A stretch of 64,000 nucleotides of DNA from Halobacteriovorax vibrionivorans (lineage in GTDB: Bacteria > Bdellovibrionota > Bacteriovoracia > Bacteriovoracales > Bacteriovoracaceae). The translations under genes were made by a program, and so were the position numbers. Positions 16,512 through 25,508 of this stretch are shown here, one piece after another. The DNA lies in contig NZ_QDKL01000002.1 in NCBI RefSeq assembly GCF_003346865.1, forward strand, positions 968,430 to 1,032,429, given 5' to 3'. Position 1 is the stretch's first letter; each line of letters starts with the position of its first letter. The notes beneath the pieces are model-generated. The model was not told the DNA's origin and made no database searches. It worked only from the letters and a program-made list of their open reading frames with translations.

Positions 16512-17264
16512 TTACTTCAACTTCCTCTTAGTAAGATCGTTCTCATTTACTTTCTTACCAATAACTCTATTTTTCCATTTAAATATTGATTTCTTCTTAT
16601 TATTTAAATTAACCATATCAATTTGGTTAGCTCGCCACATCTTTCTTTTTCCAACTGTGTAAGATTTAAACTCACTCATTGTCGAAGTCTTAATATGTTC
16701 ATTTCTTTTGTTGTAGTACTCAGTTTTTACTGGCGCTAAATACTTCTTTGATACATGTAGAATAACTCTTAGATAAGAACTCTTTCCCTTTGCTTTACGC
16801 TCTAGAGTCCAAGTATTCTTATCTTCACTTAAGAACTTATAATTATATTTTTCGATTGTTTGACCACCGATATCTTCGAATGAAAACTCAGACCCCATAA
16901 ATGAGCTCCCCTTAGATCGAGAGTTGATTTTCTTTACTCTTCTTAGAGAAGGTAAGTATAACCACTGGTCATCATCCTTATCAGAACTCTTCCATGTCCA
17001 AGTTAAAAGCTTTGTCCCTTTTACATCTAATGGCTTTCTAAACTCCATAAGACTTTTATCAACGCCTTCAAATTCACCAGATGTACCAAGCATTTCTCTA
17101 ACAATCTCAACGCCACTTGTATCAACTAAAATAAGCTCCATTGTCGATGTGTCACCGATATAACCTTTATTGGCCGCATCCATCTTCTTTGCAATCTCAA
17201 GACCTTTCTCATCTGCAAGAACTGCAAGAGAAAACATTATTAAGAAAAATTTAACAAATTTCAT
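16512..17264 (-). CDS. LolA-like outer-membrane lipoprotein-sorting protein
   Basis: Periplasmic protein of 250 residues with the signal peptide MKFVKFFLIMFSLAVLA. It shows the pattern of the LolA-like family often annotated as outer membrane lipoprotein-sorting protein: LLTWTWKSSDKDDDQWLYLP, LRRVKKINSRSKGSSFMGSE, FSFEDIGG and APVKTEYYNKRNEHIKT. The half-barrel would bind acyl chains. It differs from housekeeping LolA and usually occurs with a dedicated outer-membrane partner, here the barrel gene one base downstream. No MMPL/RND transporter, the common third partner, is in the window. A terminator hairpin of the upstream FHA gene precedes its promoter region, so this pair is probably a separate transcript. 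Confidence 0.8.
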   Translation of the reverse strand: MKFVKFFLIMFSLAVLADEKGLEIAKKMDAANKGYIGDTSTMELILVDTSGVEIVREMLGTSGEFEGVDKSLMEFRKPLDVKGTKLLTWTWKSSDKDDDQWLYLPSLRRVKKINSRSKGSSFMGSEFSFEDIGGQTIEKYNYKFLSEDKNTWTLERKAKGKSSYLRVILHVSKKYLAPVKTEYYNKRNEHIKTSTMSEFKSYTVGKRKMWRANQIDMVNLNNKKKSIFKWKNRVIGKKVNENDLTKRKLK

Positions 17265-17370
17265 TATCCTACCTCATTATCGTTGGTCTGTTTCCACAAG
17301 ATACTATCATTCACATCACAATGATTGAATATTTAGTATTGATAATAGTAATGGATTCATTAAATAGCTG

Positions 17371-17401
17371 AAAATATGCCCCTTATTTACAACAAGGGGC
17401 A
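17371..17401 (-). terminator. Terminator after the FHA/TonB-like gene
   Basis: 8-bp stem TGCCCCTT/AAGGGGCA with a 9-base loop, followed on the minus strand by ATATTTT. It lies 22 bases after the stop of the 17423-19321 gene. The rest of the 158-base gap (17265-17370) should hold the promoter of the LolA-like gene; I see no clear boxes. Confidence 0.7.
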
Positions 17402-17422
17402 TCATATATTGATTGAATATAC

Positions 17423-19321
17423 TTAGTAAGAGCTTGGATTTAGGTTAAGAGGTACGTGAACAGCAACCTCAGCTCCACCTTTTGGTCTTGGAAATTGAAT
17501 TGTTTTAAGGTGATTTGCAACACAGTTTTTAACACTGCGTGGCACGGCCTTATCAGCTTTCGTCACCTTAGCTCTTGTAACATTCCCTGATGCACCAATG
17601 ACAAAGTCCATAGCAAGAACACCTGAAATGGCCTTTTGCTGAACATCTAATTCCTTTTGGTAGCAGTAACGGAATTGAGGAACGTTCTCCATTAGAATTC
17701 TCATAATATCATTACGATCCATTGATCCAAGAATAACTTCACGGTAAGGGACACCAGCAATATAAACTTTCTTTTTATGAACTAGTCCATCTGTACCAAA
17801 CGAAGAAGAAAGTTTTCCACGAGTCTTACTACTTAGCGAACCAACCTCTGCTTTAACATCAGCCTTTTGAACTTGGGCCGACTCACCCATTGAAAGAGCA
17901 TTACTATCATCTTTAAAACTTTCAGTCGTACCAGCATCAGCAAAAGAACTTAGTGATCCGCCCTTTGCCATCAAAGAGTTCATTGATGATGTGAAAGACG
18001 GTGACTTATATACATCGACTTTTCCTCTACTCTTTCTGTTATTAGAAAGCTTCTTAACTTTAGAGGCCTTCTTAGTTGTTCGAGAAGGTTTGCCTGCTTT
18101 TTTATTGGACTTTCTCACAACCTTTTTATCATTTGTTGGTCCCTTCTTAGGAGCAGCTTTTTTTGGAGTAGAATTTGAAGCCTTAGCAGTTCGGTCCCCC
18201 CTACTCTTTGAAGGCTTCTGCTCTTTAGGAGTATTTGAAACCTCTTGCTTAACTGGAGCCTTCTTTTGTACTTTCTTTGGTGTTTCCTTCTTAATGACAT
18301 TTTTCTTTTTAGTCACTCTAAGCTGTTTTGGCTTATATAAGATTTTTGCAATTCTTTCAGGAACTTTCTCTTTCTCAATCTCTTTATCGACTTGGAAGTT
18401 AAGCATTCCCCCCATAAAAACAGCGAATACTAGCACACAAAAAATCAGGTACTTTCTTAATTCCTTATCTCTTCTAAAGATTGGTGCCGATTTTACAATT
18501 GGAGGTGCTTCAGTACCTCTGATAAATACTTTTAAATTATCTTTTTCAAAAATATGAATATCATCACGACGTAATGAATTTTTAGCATTTTTATTATTTA
18601 AAAATGTACGATGTTCAAATCCAGGAATTCTTCCAACAGCAACATCATTTTTCTTTATATCTAATAGCTCAACTTTATCTTTTTTTCCTAAATATGGAAA
18701 TTCAATATCATTGCCACGTGGGTTCATTCCAACGAGATTATACTTTCCGTCTTTATGTGGAATATAATCGAGTCCAACAATCTTTCCATTAAAAAGAATG
18801 ATTACTTCAGCAGCTTCTTTATCGACACTGTATTTAAAGATTGGATAAATCTCATCTGGTTCTTCAAAAATATACTCAGAGAACTTAACATTATCATCCA
18901 TACTTAAAGGATAATTAACTTGGTAATCACTATCCTTTTGATTCTTTTGAATGACTTCATCGTTAAACTTAGGTTGTTTCGGTAAGTTTCTAACAACTTC
19001 TTGTGGATGTATTAATTGCTGAGGAGGTAGTTCACTACTTTCACCAAAGGTAAAAGAGTAATTACCAATTGTAATAGTCTCTCCCCCTCTAAGTTCACAC
19101 GTTACGACTTCTTCATTATTTATTTTGACGGGATTCTTTGTCGACATACTATATATTGATGTCTTATCTTGTGCGAATTCAATAAGACAATGAATATCAT
19201 CTATTCCTGCCCCTCTCATTCTTACATCACAAGAGTCACTTGCCCCTAGGATAATTCTATTCTTACGAGGTAGACGTATATCCTTTTTACCTTTTAAATA
19301 AAATGATCTTCCTTGATCCAC
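17423..19321 (-). CDS. FHA domain protein with AgmX/PglI-type C-terminal domain (GltG-like)
   Basis: 632 residues in three parts. An N-terminal FHA domain (about 23-93; ILGASDSCDVRM, DDIHCLIEF, GETITIGNYSF) binds phosphothreonine peptides in the cytoplasm. One membrane helix lies at about 290-308 (YLIFCVLVFAVFMGGML). Then comes a Lys/Pro/Ser-rich periplasmic linker (320-440) and a TonB-like tail. The tail (about 560-632) has RYCYQKEL, ISGVLAMDFVIGASGNV, VKNCVANHLKTIQFPRPKG and a final VHVPLNL, the pattern of the myxobacterial AgmX/PglI C-terminal domain. This architecture is that of Myxococcus GltG: a spanning protein that takes energy from an ExbB/D motor and passes it to the outer membrane. 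Last gene of a six-gene operon. Confidence 0.85.
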   Translation of the reverse strand: MDQGRSFYLKGKKDIRLPRKNRIILGASDSCDVRMRGAGIDDIHCLIEFAQDKTSIYSMSTKNPVKINNEEVVTCELRGGETITIGNYSFTFGESSELPPQQLIHPQEVVRNLPKQPKFNDEVIQKNQKDSDYQVNYPLSMDDNVKFSEYIFEEPDEIYPIFKYSVDKEAAEVIILFNGKIVGLDYIPHKDGKYNLVGMNPRGNDIEFPYLGKKDKVELLDIKKNDVAVGRIPGFEHRTFLNNKNAKNSLRRDDIHIFEKDNLKVFIRGTEAPPIVKSAPIFRRDKELRKYLIFCVLVFAVFMGGMLNFQVDKEIEKEKVPERIAKILYKPKQLRVTKKKNVIKKETPKKVQKKAPVKQEVSNTPKEQKPSKSRGDRTAKASNSTPKKAAPKKGPTNDKKVVRKSNKKAGKPSRTTKKASKVKKLSNNRKSRGKVDVYKSPSFTSSMNSLMAKGGSLSSFADAGTTESFKDDSNALSMGESAQVQKADVKAEVGSLSSKTRGKLSSSFGTDGLVHKKKVYIAGVPYREVILGSMDRNDIMRILMENVPQFRYCYQKELDVQQKAISGVLAMDFVIGASGNVTRAKVTKADKAVPRSVKNCVANHLKTIQFPRPKGGAEVAVHVPLNLNPSSY

Positions 19322-19330
19322 GAGGTCTCC

Positions 19331-19591
19331 CTATCTAATTCGATCTAATCCCTTCATCATTTCAAGATGAAAATTAGGTTTCGATGGTAGTTTATTTTTA
19401 AATTGTCTAAGATAACGACTTGAAACAGTGATTTCGCCAGGAGCACCCAGCTCACCATCGACACTAATTTCGTCTAAATTAAATTTCTCAAACTTCTTGT
19501 ACTTATAAATAACTTTATCGTTTACAGATTTTTGACCGAACGATGCTTGTGACAACAAGATAAATAAGGCCGTTGTTATAATTCTTTTCAT
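19331..19591 (-). CDS. Small exported protein in the Glt-like operon
   Basis: 86 residues with the signal peptide MKRIITTALFILLSQASFG, leaving about 67 mature residues that include SVDGELGAPGEITV and LRQFKNKLPSKPNFHLEM. Family not recognised by motif. Its start overlaps the stop of the TPR lipoprotein by 4 bases (ATGA), and the FHA gene follows 9 bases later, so it is translated with them. In Myxococcus, gltF sits between gltE and gltG, the same relative place, but I cannot show homology by eye. Confidence 0.7.
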   Translation of the reverse strand: MKRIITTALFILLSQASFGQKSVNDKVIYKYKKFEKFNLDEISVDGELGAPGEITVSSRYLRQFKNKLPSKPNFHLEMMKGLDRIR

Positions 19592-20487
19592 ATTGTTAAC
19601 CCTTTAATCTGCTGAAAGATTGTTTTATCTTTTGCATTTAAATCCATATCTTCGATATCTTCTCTTACCCTCTTAGCGTGTTCGCTTTTAAGTTGCTTTA
19701 GAGAATAATATAAAGCGATTTTAAGACTTGGAATTTCAAAGTAATCAGAATTCATTTCTTTTAAAATCGTATAAGCAAACTTAGGTTTCCCATCAAACAA
19801 ATAAGAATAAACCAGCGAATTTATCACATCGCGATCTTTTTTATTAACGCGATATAAGTTCTTAAGCATTGCTGTTGATTTACTATAAAGCCCATACTTG
19901 ATGTATATATTTGAAAGATTAAACATTGCTGTCTTATTGTTTCTCTTAATTAAAAGAACTTGTTTAAAAGCTGCAATGGCCTTGCGATCTTTACCTTCAT
20001 CAACTGAGATAACACCGATATTATTAATAGCTGGAATATACTTACTATTTAAAGCGACAGCTTTATTAAAATATACCTTCGCTAATCTCTTATTACCTGT
20101 TTTATATGAGCAAATCCCCTGCTGATTCCAATATGCAGGATTCTTCTTATTTTTTTCATAAAGAGCGTCAAGCTTCGCGAGTCCTTCTTTTGTATTTCCA
20201 AGATAACAAAGTCCAACTAGGCCTGTTTTCTTCTCATCAATGCTTTCTAATCTTTCCTTAGACACCTTATCTAAAGATTCATCCTCTAAAACATCATCAA
20301 CTAGATCATTAATAAGGTGATAATCGGCATCAGCATTATAACGAACTTGCTTCTTCGGTTTAAAATCTTCATTTGATAGGTTTTCAATTTGCTCAGCTTC
20401 TTCGCCACCTAATTTCTGTACAGTCTTTCCACCAGAGGCGCATGATGCCAAAAGTAATATCAAAAGAGAAATATTTAAAAACTTCAT
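19588..20487 (-). CDS. TPR-repeat lipoprotein (GltE/AglT-like)
   Basis: 299 residues. The signal peptide ends in a lipobox LLASC (Cys16), so the mature protein is lipid-anchored, probably in the outer membrane. Residues 95-230 contain several tetratricopeptide repeats, seen as NPAYWNQQGICSYKTGNKRL, AKVYFNKAVALNSKYIPAIN and KAIAAFKQVLLIKRNNKTAM. TPR lipoproteins act as scaffolds. The gene overlaps its upstream neighbour by one base (TAATG) and its downstream neighbour by four. By order and type it corresponds to Myxococcus GltE. Confidence 0.83.
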   Translation of the reverse strand: MKFLNISLLILLLASCASGGKTVQKLGGEEAEQIENLSNEDFKPKKQVRYNADADYHLINDLVDDVLEDESLDKVSKERLESIDEKKTGLVGLCYLGNTKEGLAKLDALYEKNKKNPAYWNQQGICSYKTGNKRLAKVYFNKAVALNSKYIPAINNIGVISVDEGKDRKAIAAFKQVLLIKRNNKTAMFNLSNIYIKYGLYSKSTAMLKNLYRVNKKDRDVINSLVYSYLFDGKPKFAYTILKEMNSDYFEIPSLKIALYYSLKQLKSEHAKRVREDIEDMDLNAKDKTIFQQIKGLTI

Positions 20488-23315
20488 TACTGATTCCCCC
20501 TCTTATCCATTAAGACAGCACCTGTCATCGATGGAAGGCTTAACCCCTGTCGAGAAAGTGTTCCAAAGTTTACTGTTAGAACATCATTCTTATTAATCAA
20601 AGAATCTAGTTCTCTTTTTAATTGTCTTGATTTTGAAGCGAGGTTTGCTGATACATTTTGCATACTTCCCTTAAAAGAGTTTACATATTCCTGAGACTTC
20701 CCAGTCGGTGTAAAAGTAGCGACATCTTTTGAGAACTTATCATATGAACTAATAAGTAATGAGTAACTCTTAACCATCGCTTCACCAGATCCCATGGCCA
20801 CAATCTTTGTTACTTGATTCTGGATACTTTCAAGACGTGCAAACTTGCCTTTCATAGTGTTATTGAATTTATTCTCAGGGAAGCTTAACTCAATTGCATT
20901 AAAGCTATTAACAGCTCTTTCTACATCTGCAACTTCAGCTAGGGCAACTTCATCGATCGTCTCAATTGCAAGTTTTTTCTTATTTTTAACCCTACGATAA
21001 ATATAATTAAGCTCATTGTTGTAACGAGAGCTATTACCTTGTTCACGAGATAACTTTGCTAACTTTCCAACATATTCAGACTTACGATATAGATTTTTTG
21101 TATATGCTGACAATCTTTCACGATAAATCTTATCTGCATTAGTAATTTGTTTAAAGTCTATATAGTAGTCAAAGATTTGTTCATAAGAAGCTAGCATCGT
21201 TGAATTATTAAATCGACATTTTGATTGTTGATCGACAAATGCTACGGCCTTTGAATCATTACGAGTTGCTAGTCCCATAACGATATAGTTCTTTAGAAGT
21301 TTTTCTTTATTCTTATTATTGATACCACATGTCTTACCAAGTAACTTTTGTGTTAATAACATTCCATCAGCAACTCTCTGTCTCAAAAATAGTTCACTTA
21401 TAATACTATTAAAAGATTCATAGAATTTTACTAATTCAGTAGTGGTCATTTCTTCAATTGCTCGATCCAACCATTTAGCAGTTAGGCCGACATTTCCTGA
21501 CTCATAAAAAAGAACGGCAATATTATAAGCAGCATTTCTCTTAGCATCTGCGGTACTTTCTGGATCTTTATAAATGAAGAGATATCCCTTTAACGCAGTG
21601 ATCTTATCACCACTTTTATTGGCCTTTTGAATATCTGAAAATTGTGCAACAAGAATAATCTTATTTAGATGATTTACAAATCCTCTCTTTAAAGGAATTC
21701 CCTGGCCTTTTAGCTCCCCAACAAAAGACATAAGTCCCTTTTTATTTTTTTGGGTTTTATACATGTCTACAATACGGCCAATCATTGCTTCATTTTTAGA
21801 TATATTTCTTGGATTCTCTTTAGCATACACAAAGAATGTCTGTTTTGCTTTTTCAACATCTTTCTTTTCATCTACGTAGAAAGAAAATAGTTTTTCTACT
21901 GCTTTATTCTTTTTCGACTTAGATTCTTCTGTTTTGATATAGTTTGTGAAGATTGTTTCAAAGTACTTATTACGTGTTGATTTAGAAATCTTACGATCAT
22001 TTAGGACAATCATCATCCCCGCTAGAGATCTTTTATAATAAGTTGAACCTGGTTGAGCAGTAGATAAGACTTTATCATACATATAAAGTGCCTCAGGATA
22101 TTCATTAGCTGCATAATATGACTCACCAGCAAAAAAGAGTGCTCTTTCACTTAGCTTAGGATCAATTTGTTGTGAAATAAAATATAATTCAGCAGCCGTT
22201 TTCCCTTTAGACTTCATTACCTTGGGACGCTTCTTATTATGAGACATCTCTAATTCTTTTTGGAGTTGTGCGGCTCTTTTCGTAACAAAATATAGTGCTT
22301 CTTTCTTTTGTTCTGCATTTAATGGCGACTTTGTTATCGCTCTTGCATATCTAAGGAAATATGAATTATTCCCATATTTATCGTAAATCATTAATAGCTG
22401 AACTAATGACATTGCTTTATACTTCGGATTTTTGCCATTGAATGCTCTTCCAAACATATCTGCAGCTTGAGAATATTTTTGTTTTCCTATAAGGATCATT
22501 CCCATGTCATAGAAATTTTTCTCGGCATCTGTATTTTGATTCTGATAAAACTTCAGGGCCTTATTTGTTTTACCGCTTTCTGCGTAGAAGTAACCGACAT
22601 CACGTGATGCCATATCTTGTTTATCTATATATTTAGGACTCTTAGAAAGTTCAAAAACCTGCTCCATTTGCTTTACCGCAGTATTTTTTCGCCCTACCCT
22701 AAAGTTTGACCATGCAAGGTTATAAAGATACTTCGTATACCATTTATCGTCTCTAATTTTACCAATTGCTGTATTGTAATACTGTCTAGATTTATTAAAA
22801 TCACCTTCACGATAGTAAATATCACCTAGAGCGAGTCGAGACTTAGTTTCGATGAAGTCACCTTTGGGAGCTGATCTTACTGATTTTACAAATAACGACT
22901 TTGCATCTTCCATGTTAACATTCTCTAATTCATTATAAGCAAGAATGTAGTAGATATGAGAGCGGGCCCTTCTGTTAGGTTTTTTCTTTAAAATAGAAAT
23001 ACCTATTCCACGAGCTTTCTTATAGTATGAGTCAGAAACCGAAAAAAACTTTTTTCTATCGATTTGATTCTTTTGTTTTGGAGTTAGTTTAAAAAAGTTT
23101 TCATTTTCTTGTTCACGAATGATACGACCTTTTTCAAGGTTTAGTTCGGCCATTCTAAGATCTAAAGTATTATCCCTCTTTGTATAACGCTTCATTCTAC
23201 TGATTTCTTTAAGTTCCATATCGATAACAGAGACGATACGGTCTCTTTTTGGACTTAATTTAATTCCATAGGAACTGAAGCTTATAAGAGATGCTAGTAA
23301 TAATACTTTAATCAT
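20487..23315 (-). CDS. Long periplasmic TPR protein (GltD/AgmU-like)
   Basis: 942 residues. The ATG at 23315 is chosen over a GTG at 23324 because GGAG lies eight bases before it, and it forms a TAATG overlap with the upstream stop. The signal peptide is MIKVLLLASLISFSSYG. Most of the chain is helical repeats of TPR type, for example RLALGDIYYREGDFNKSRQY, YFYAESGKTNKALKFYQNQ and SERALFFAGESYYAANEYPE. No enzyme motif is present. The protein is basic and predicted periplasmic. Position and size match Myxococcus GltD (AgmU), a long TPR protein of the gliding complex. Identity as GltD is inference from synteny. Confidence 0.83.
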   Translation of the reverse strand: MIKVLLLASLISFSSYGIKLSPKRDRIVSVIDMELKEISRMKRYTKRDNTLDLRMAELNLEKGRIIREQENENFFKLTPKQKNQIDRKKFFSVSDSYYKKARGIGISILKKKPNRRARSHIYYILAYNELENVNMEDAKSLFVKSVRSAPKGDFIETKSRLALGDIYYREGDFNKSRQYYNTAIGKIRDDKWYTKYLYNLAWSNFRVGRKNTAVKQMEQVFELSKSPKYIDKQDMASRDVGYFYAESGKTNKALKFYQNQNTDAEKNFYDMGMILIGKQKYSQAADMFGRAFNGKNPKYKAMSLVQLLMIYDKYGNNSYFLRYARAITKSPLNAEQKKEALYFVTKRAAQLQKELEMSHNKKRPKVMKSKGKTAAELYFISQQIDPKLSERALFFAGESYYAANEYPEALYMYDKVLSTAQPGSTYYKRSLAGMMIVLNDRKISKSTRNKYFETIFTNYIKTEESKSKKNKAVEKLFSFYVDEKKDVEKAKQTFFVYAKENPRNISKNEAMIGRIVDMYKTQKNKKGLMSFVGELKGQGIPLKRGFVNHLNKIILVAQFSDIQKANKSGDKITALKGYLFIYKDPESTADAKRNAAYNIAVLFYESGNVGLTAKWLDRAIEEMTTTELVKFYESFNSIISELFLRQRVADGMLLTQKLLGKTCGINNKNKEKLLKNYIVMGLATRNDSKAVAFVDQQSKCRFNNSTMLASYEQIFDYYIDFKQITNADKIYRERLSAYTKNLYRKSEYVGKLAKLSREQGNSSRYNNELNYIYRRVKNKKKLAIETIDEVALAEVADVERAVNSFNAIELSFPENKFNNTMKGKFARLESIQNQVTKIVAMGSGEAMVKSYSLLISSYDKFSKDVATFTPTGKSQEYVNSFKGSMQNVSANLASKSRQLKRELDSLINKNDVLTVNFGTLSRQGLSLPSMTGAVLMDKRGNQ

Positions 23316-24706
23316 TATTGACACTCCGATCGAAGAGCAAATACATAGTCACCCATTTCATCGGCCCAAAATTCACCGTTGAATGACCAGAAGTATTGCT
23401 TCGAATTTCTTTTTAAATATTTAATATCGCCACGTGCACCTGTATCTGTAATCCCACTATACAACTTAGCCTTTCTTGCATTTAAAGCTTCAAGTCTTAA
23501 ATAACTTAGACCGATGAATGATTTTTCAAGTTGTGCTGAAACTAACTTAAAAGTTCTCTTAGTATATGAACCAATAAGTTTTTGTTGAAGCATCAGAGAG
23601 TCTTTAAGGTTTATAGCAAGAATCTTTCTAAGGCGACGATTACGTACTTTTTTGATATTTGATATTTCTCTTAAGCCAGCTTTATAACTTTGAAAAAGCT
23701 GTATAAATGCTGGGTCTTTAGAAACATTTCTAAGGACTTTATTTGTTAAAGGATCATAGTATTTCTTTCCATCAACAAATGAATTAATAAAGTTAAAATA
23801 CCATTCAAGAGAATGTTTACGGGCAATCATCTTATCGATGACTTGTTTAGATTTATCAAACTCCGCATAGTGATCATCAATGATCTTAGACATATCATCG
23901 TATAAACAAAGTTTAAAATAACTCAAAGCCTTTAAAACATTAATTTCTGGATTAACAATATAGTTAAGTACCGGTGCTTTATATGTAACTAACTTACCAA
24001 GCGTTCTATTGTAGTCACCCTTGTAATAACTATTCCAAGCCTCCTCAATTAAAAGCTCAGGCCAAATATATGATCTCTTATCGACATCAATGAATGATAA
24101 TTCTGCATCATCTAACTTTTTCTGCTCATATTTAACACGAGCAATACCTGCTAAACAATAGTCATGATTTATTTGTAATTGTCTGGCCCTCACCTCATCA
24201 TCACTTGAAGTGGACATATCAACACATCTTTCAAAAGCTGAAATAGCGGCGCGGAAACCTCGTTGCATTGTAAACGCCATCCCTTCGAGATGAAGAGAGA
24301 ATGCTTTTACAGGATGCCCTGCTGGAATAGTTCCATTTAATGTTTGTAGGGCCTCTTTATACTTTCTTCTCTTTAATAGTTTTTTTGCAAGTAAGTACTT
24401 TAAAGTCGGCGAATCAATCTTGCTAAGATATTGCTCAGGTAAAAGAACAAATTGTCTATCACCTACTTTGGAGACAACCTTTTCAAAAAGTCTTTCAAAG
24501 TCTTTATTAGTACGTCCCTTATATGTAACCAAGTACTCTTTCACATATGGAACAGCAGTATGATACATTTCCTTTTCGATTAGGAGTTTAATAATATGGG
24601 GATATCGTGCGATGCGATTTCGAGATTTGGTTAAGTCTGTCCAAATAGACTCGAGAGCAAAGACTTGCCCCATGAGTAAAAATGCAATGATCGATTTCTT
24701 TAACAC
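23315..24706 (-). CDS. Periplasmic TPR-like repeat protein
   Basis: 463 residues with the signal peptide MLKKSIIAFLLMGQVFA. Helical repeat protein: YLLAKKLLKRRKYKEALQTL, FTMQRGFRAAISAFERCVDM and LLIEEAWNSYYKGDYNRTLG read as TPR-type hairpins in the middle; the last 150 residues are more charged and less regular. Its stop overlaps the start of the long TPR gene (TAATG), and it follows the beta-barrel gene by 11 bases. Likely a further scaffold part of the same envelope complex. Confidence 0.78.
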   Translation of the reverse strand: MLKKSIIAFLLMGQVFALESIWTDLTKSRNRIARYPHIIKLLIEKEMYHTAVPYVKEYLVTYKGRTNKDFERLFEKVVSKVGDRQFVLLPEQYLSKIDSPTLKYLLAKKLLKRRKYKEALQTLNGTIPAGHPVKAFSLHLEGMAFTMQRGFRAAISAFERCVDMSTSSDDEVRARQLQINHDYCLAGIARVKYEQKKLDDAELSFIDVDKRSYIWPELLIEEAWNSYYKGDYNRTLGKLVTYKAPVLNYIVNPEINVLKALSYFKLCLYDDMSKIIDDHYAEFDKSKQVIDKMIARKHSLEWYFNFINSFVDGKKYYDPLTNKVLRNVSKDPAFIQLFQSYKAGLREISNIKKVRNRRLRKILAINLKDSLMLQQKLIGSYTKRTFKLVSAQLEKSFIGLSYLRLEALNARKAKLYSGITDTGARGDIKYLKRNSKQYFWSFNGEFWADEMGDYVFALRSECQ

Positions 24707-24717
24707 AACAGCTTCCC

Positions 24718-25431
24718 TTAAATATCAAATTGAACAGAAAAAGTTAGATCAATATTTGAATATAGTTGATCTGACTCTGATCCCGCTTCTCTAGCAGGTG
24801 CCGCTTGATATAAGATTCCGTTAATATCTGCTCTAACACTCCAAGAAGTGTTTACATAAAACTTAGATGAAACATTCCACATTAATCCAGTATGCGACTC
24901 ATCAACCGTTAGGCCAGGGTTTGGTGAACCAGCTCTAACTTCAGGCCCATTATTTGTTTCGTTCAGTTTTGCAAAACCAAGACCGAAGATCCAATCAACA
25001 TAGACAATAGAGTTAAATGTATTAATTTTCGAATAAAATGGTGACCACAGGGCCATCGCACCGATGTAATCATTTACAATGCGACGAAATGGAATAGACC
25101 CACTTCCTCCTCCATTACTATTACGTACTGAAGCGGCCGTATCATTTTCTTCACCTGAGTTAGAAGCGTAAATAAACTCTGCCCCCCACTCTTCATGAAA
25201 GAAATAACCAGCTCTTAATTGTAGAGATGTAGAATCAACGAAAGCACCTGATAGTGTTTTCCCAAAACCTCCACTAACGTAGAAACGATTTACCTTTTTA
25301 AATTTACGATTTTGTAAAACATAAATTTCTTTATCTTTATCAAGCCATGAAAAATTATAAAGATCCGTTTCTGCCGCGAAAGTTTTCATCGTTAGAAAAG
25401 TTAAAAATAATACAAAGATCATCCTAATCAT
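24718..25431 (-). CDS. Outer-membrane beta-barrel protein of the myxobacterial type (Glt-like barrel)
   Basis: 237 residues with the signal peptide MIRMIFVLFLTFLTMKTFA. The opening VLQNRKFKKVNRFYVSGGFG followed by AFVDSTSLQLRAGYFFHEEW and GAEF fits the outer-membrane beta-barrel domain family common in Myxococcales and Bdellovibrio. The chain ends in FSVQFDI, a plausible last strand. First gene of the six-gene operon, with an AGGA site before the ATG and a palindrome at 25476-25492 upstream. In Myxococcus, GltA, GltB and GltH are barrels of the gliding complex; which one this matches cannot be said. Confidence 0.8.
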   Translation of the reverse strand: MIRMIFVLFLTFLTMKTFAAETDLYNFSWLDKDKEIYVLQNRKFKKVNRFYVSGGFGKTLSGAFVDSTSLQLRAGYFFHEEWGAEFIYASNSGEENDTAASVRNSNGGGSGSIPFRRIVNDYIGAMALWSPFYSKINTFNSIVYVDWIFGLGFAKLNETNNGPEVRAGSPNPGLTVDESHTGLMWNVSSKFYVNTSWSVRADINGILYQAAPAREAGSESDQLYSNIDLTFSVQFDI

Positions 25432-25475
25432 TTTAGCGTCCTGCCTTTCAAATAGTTGGATTTACAGAGATTATT

Positions 25476-25492
25476 TTAACATAAGATGTTAA
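25476..25492. promoter_or_regulatory. 17-bp perfect palindrome upstream of the Glt-like operon
   Basis: TTAACAT-AAG-ATGTTAA, a 7-3-7 inverted repeat in the 77-base gap between addA and the barrel gene, 45 to 61 bases before the ATG. It overlaps a possible minus-strand promoter (TTAGTA, 17 bases, AAATAA). It looks like a binding site for a dimeric regulator controlling the six-gene operon; the stem lacks GC, so it is not a terminator. Confidence 0.45.
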
Positions 25493-25508
25493 GTACTAAT
25501 TAAGTCGC

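Noticed and set aside
17991..18557. Plus-strand ORF of 188 codons opposite the FHA gene
   Set aside because: It is the complement of the Lys/Pro/Ser-rich linker; its Leu/Phe-rich translation is the expected shadow, and it has no neighbours or ribosome site.
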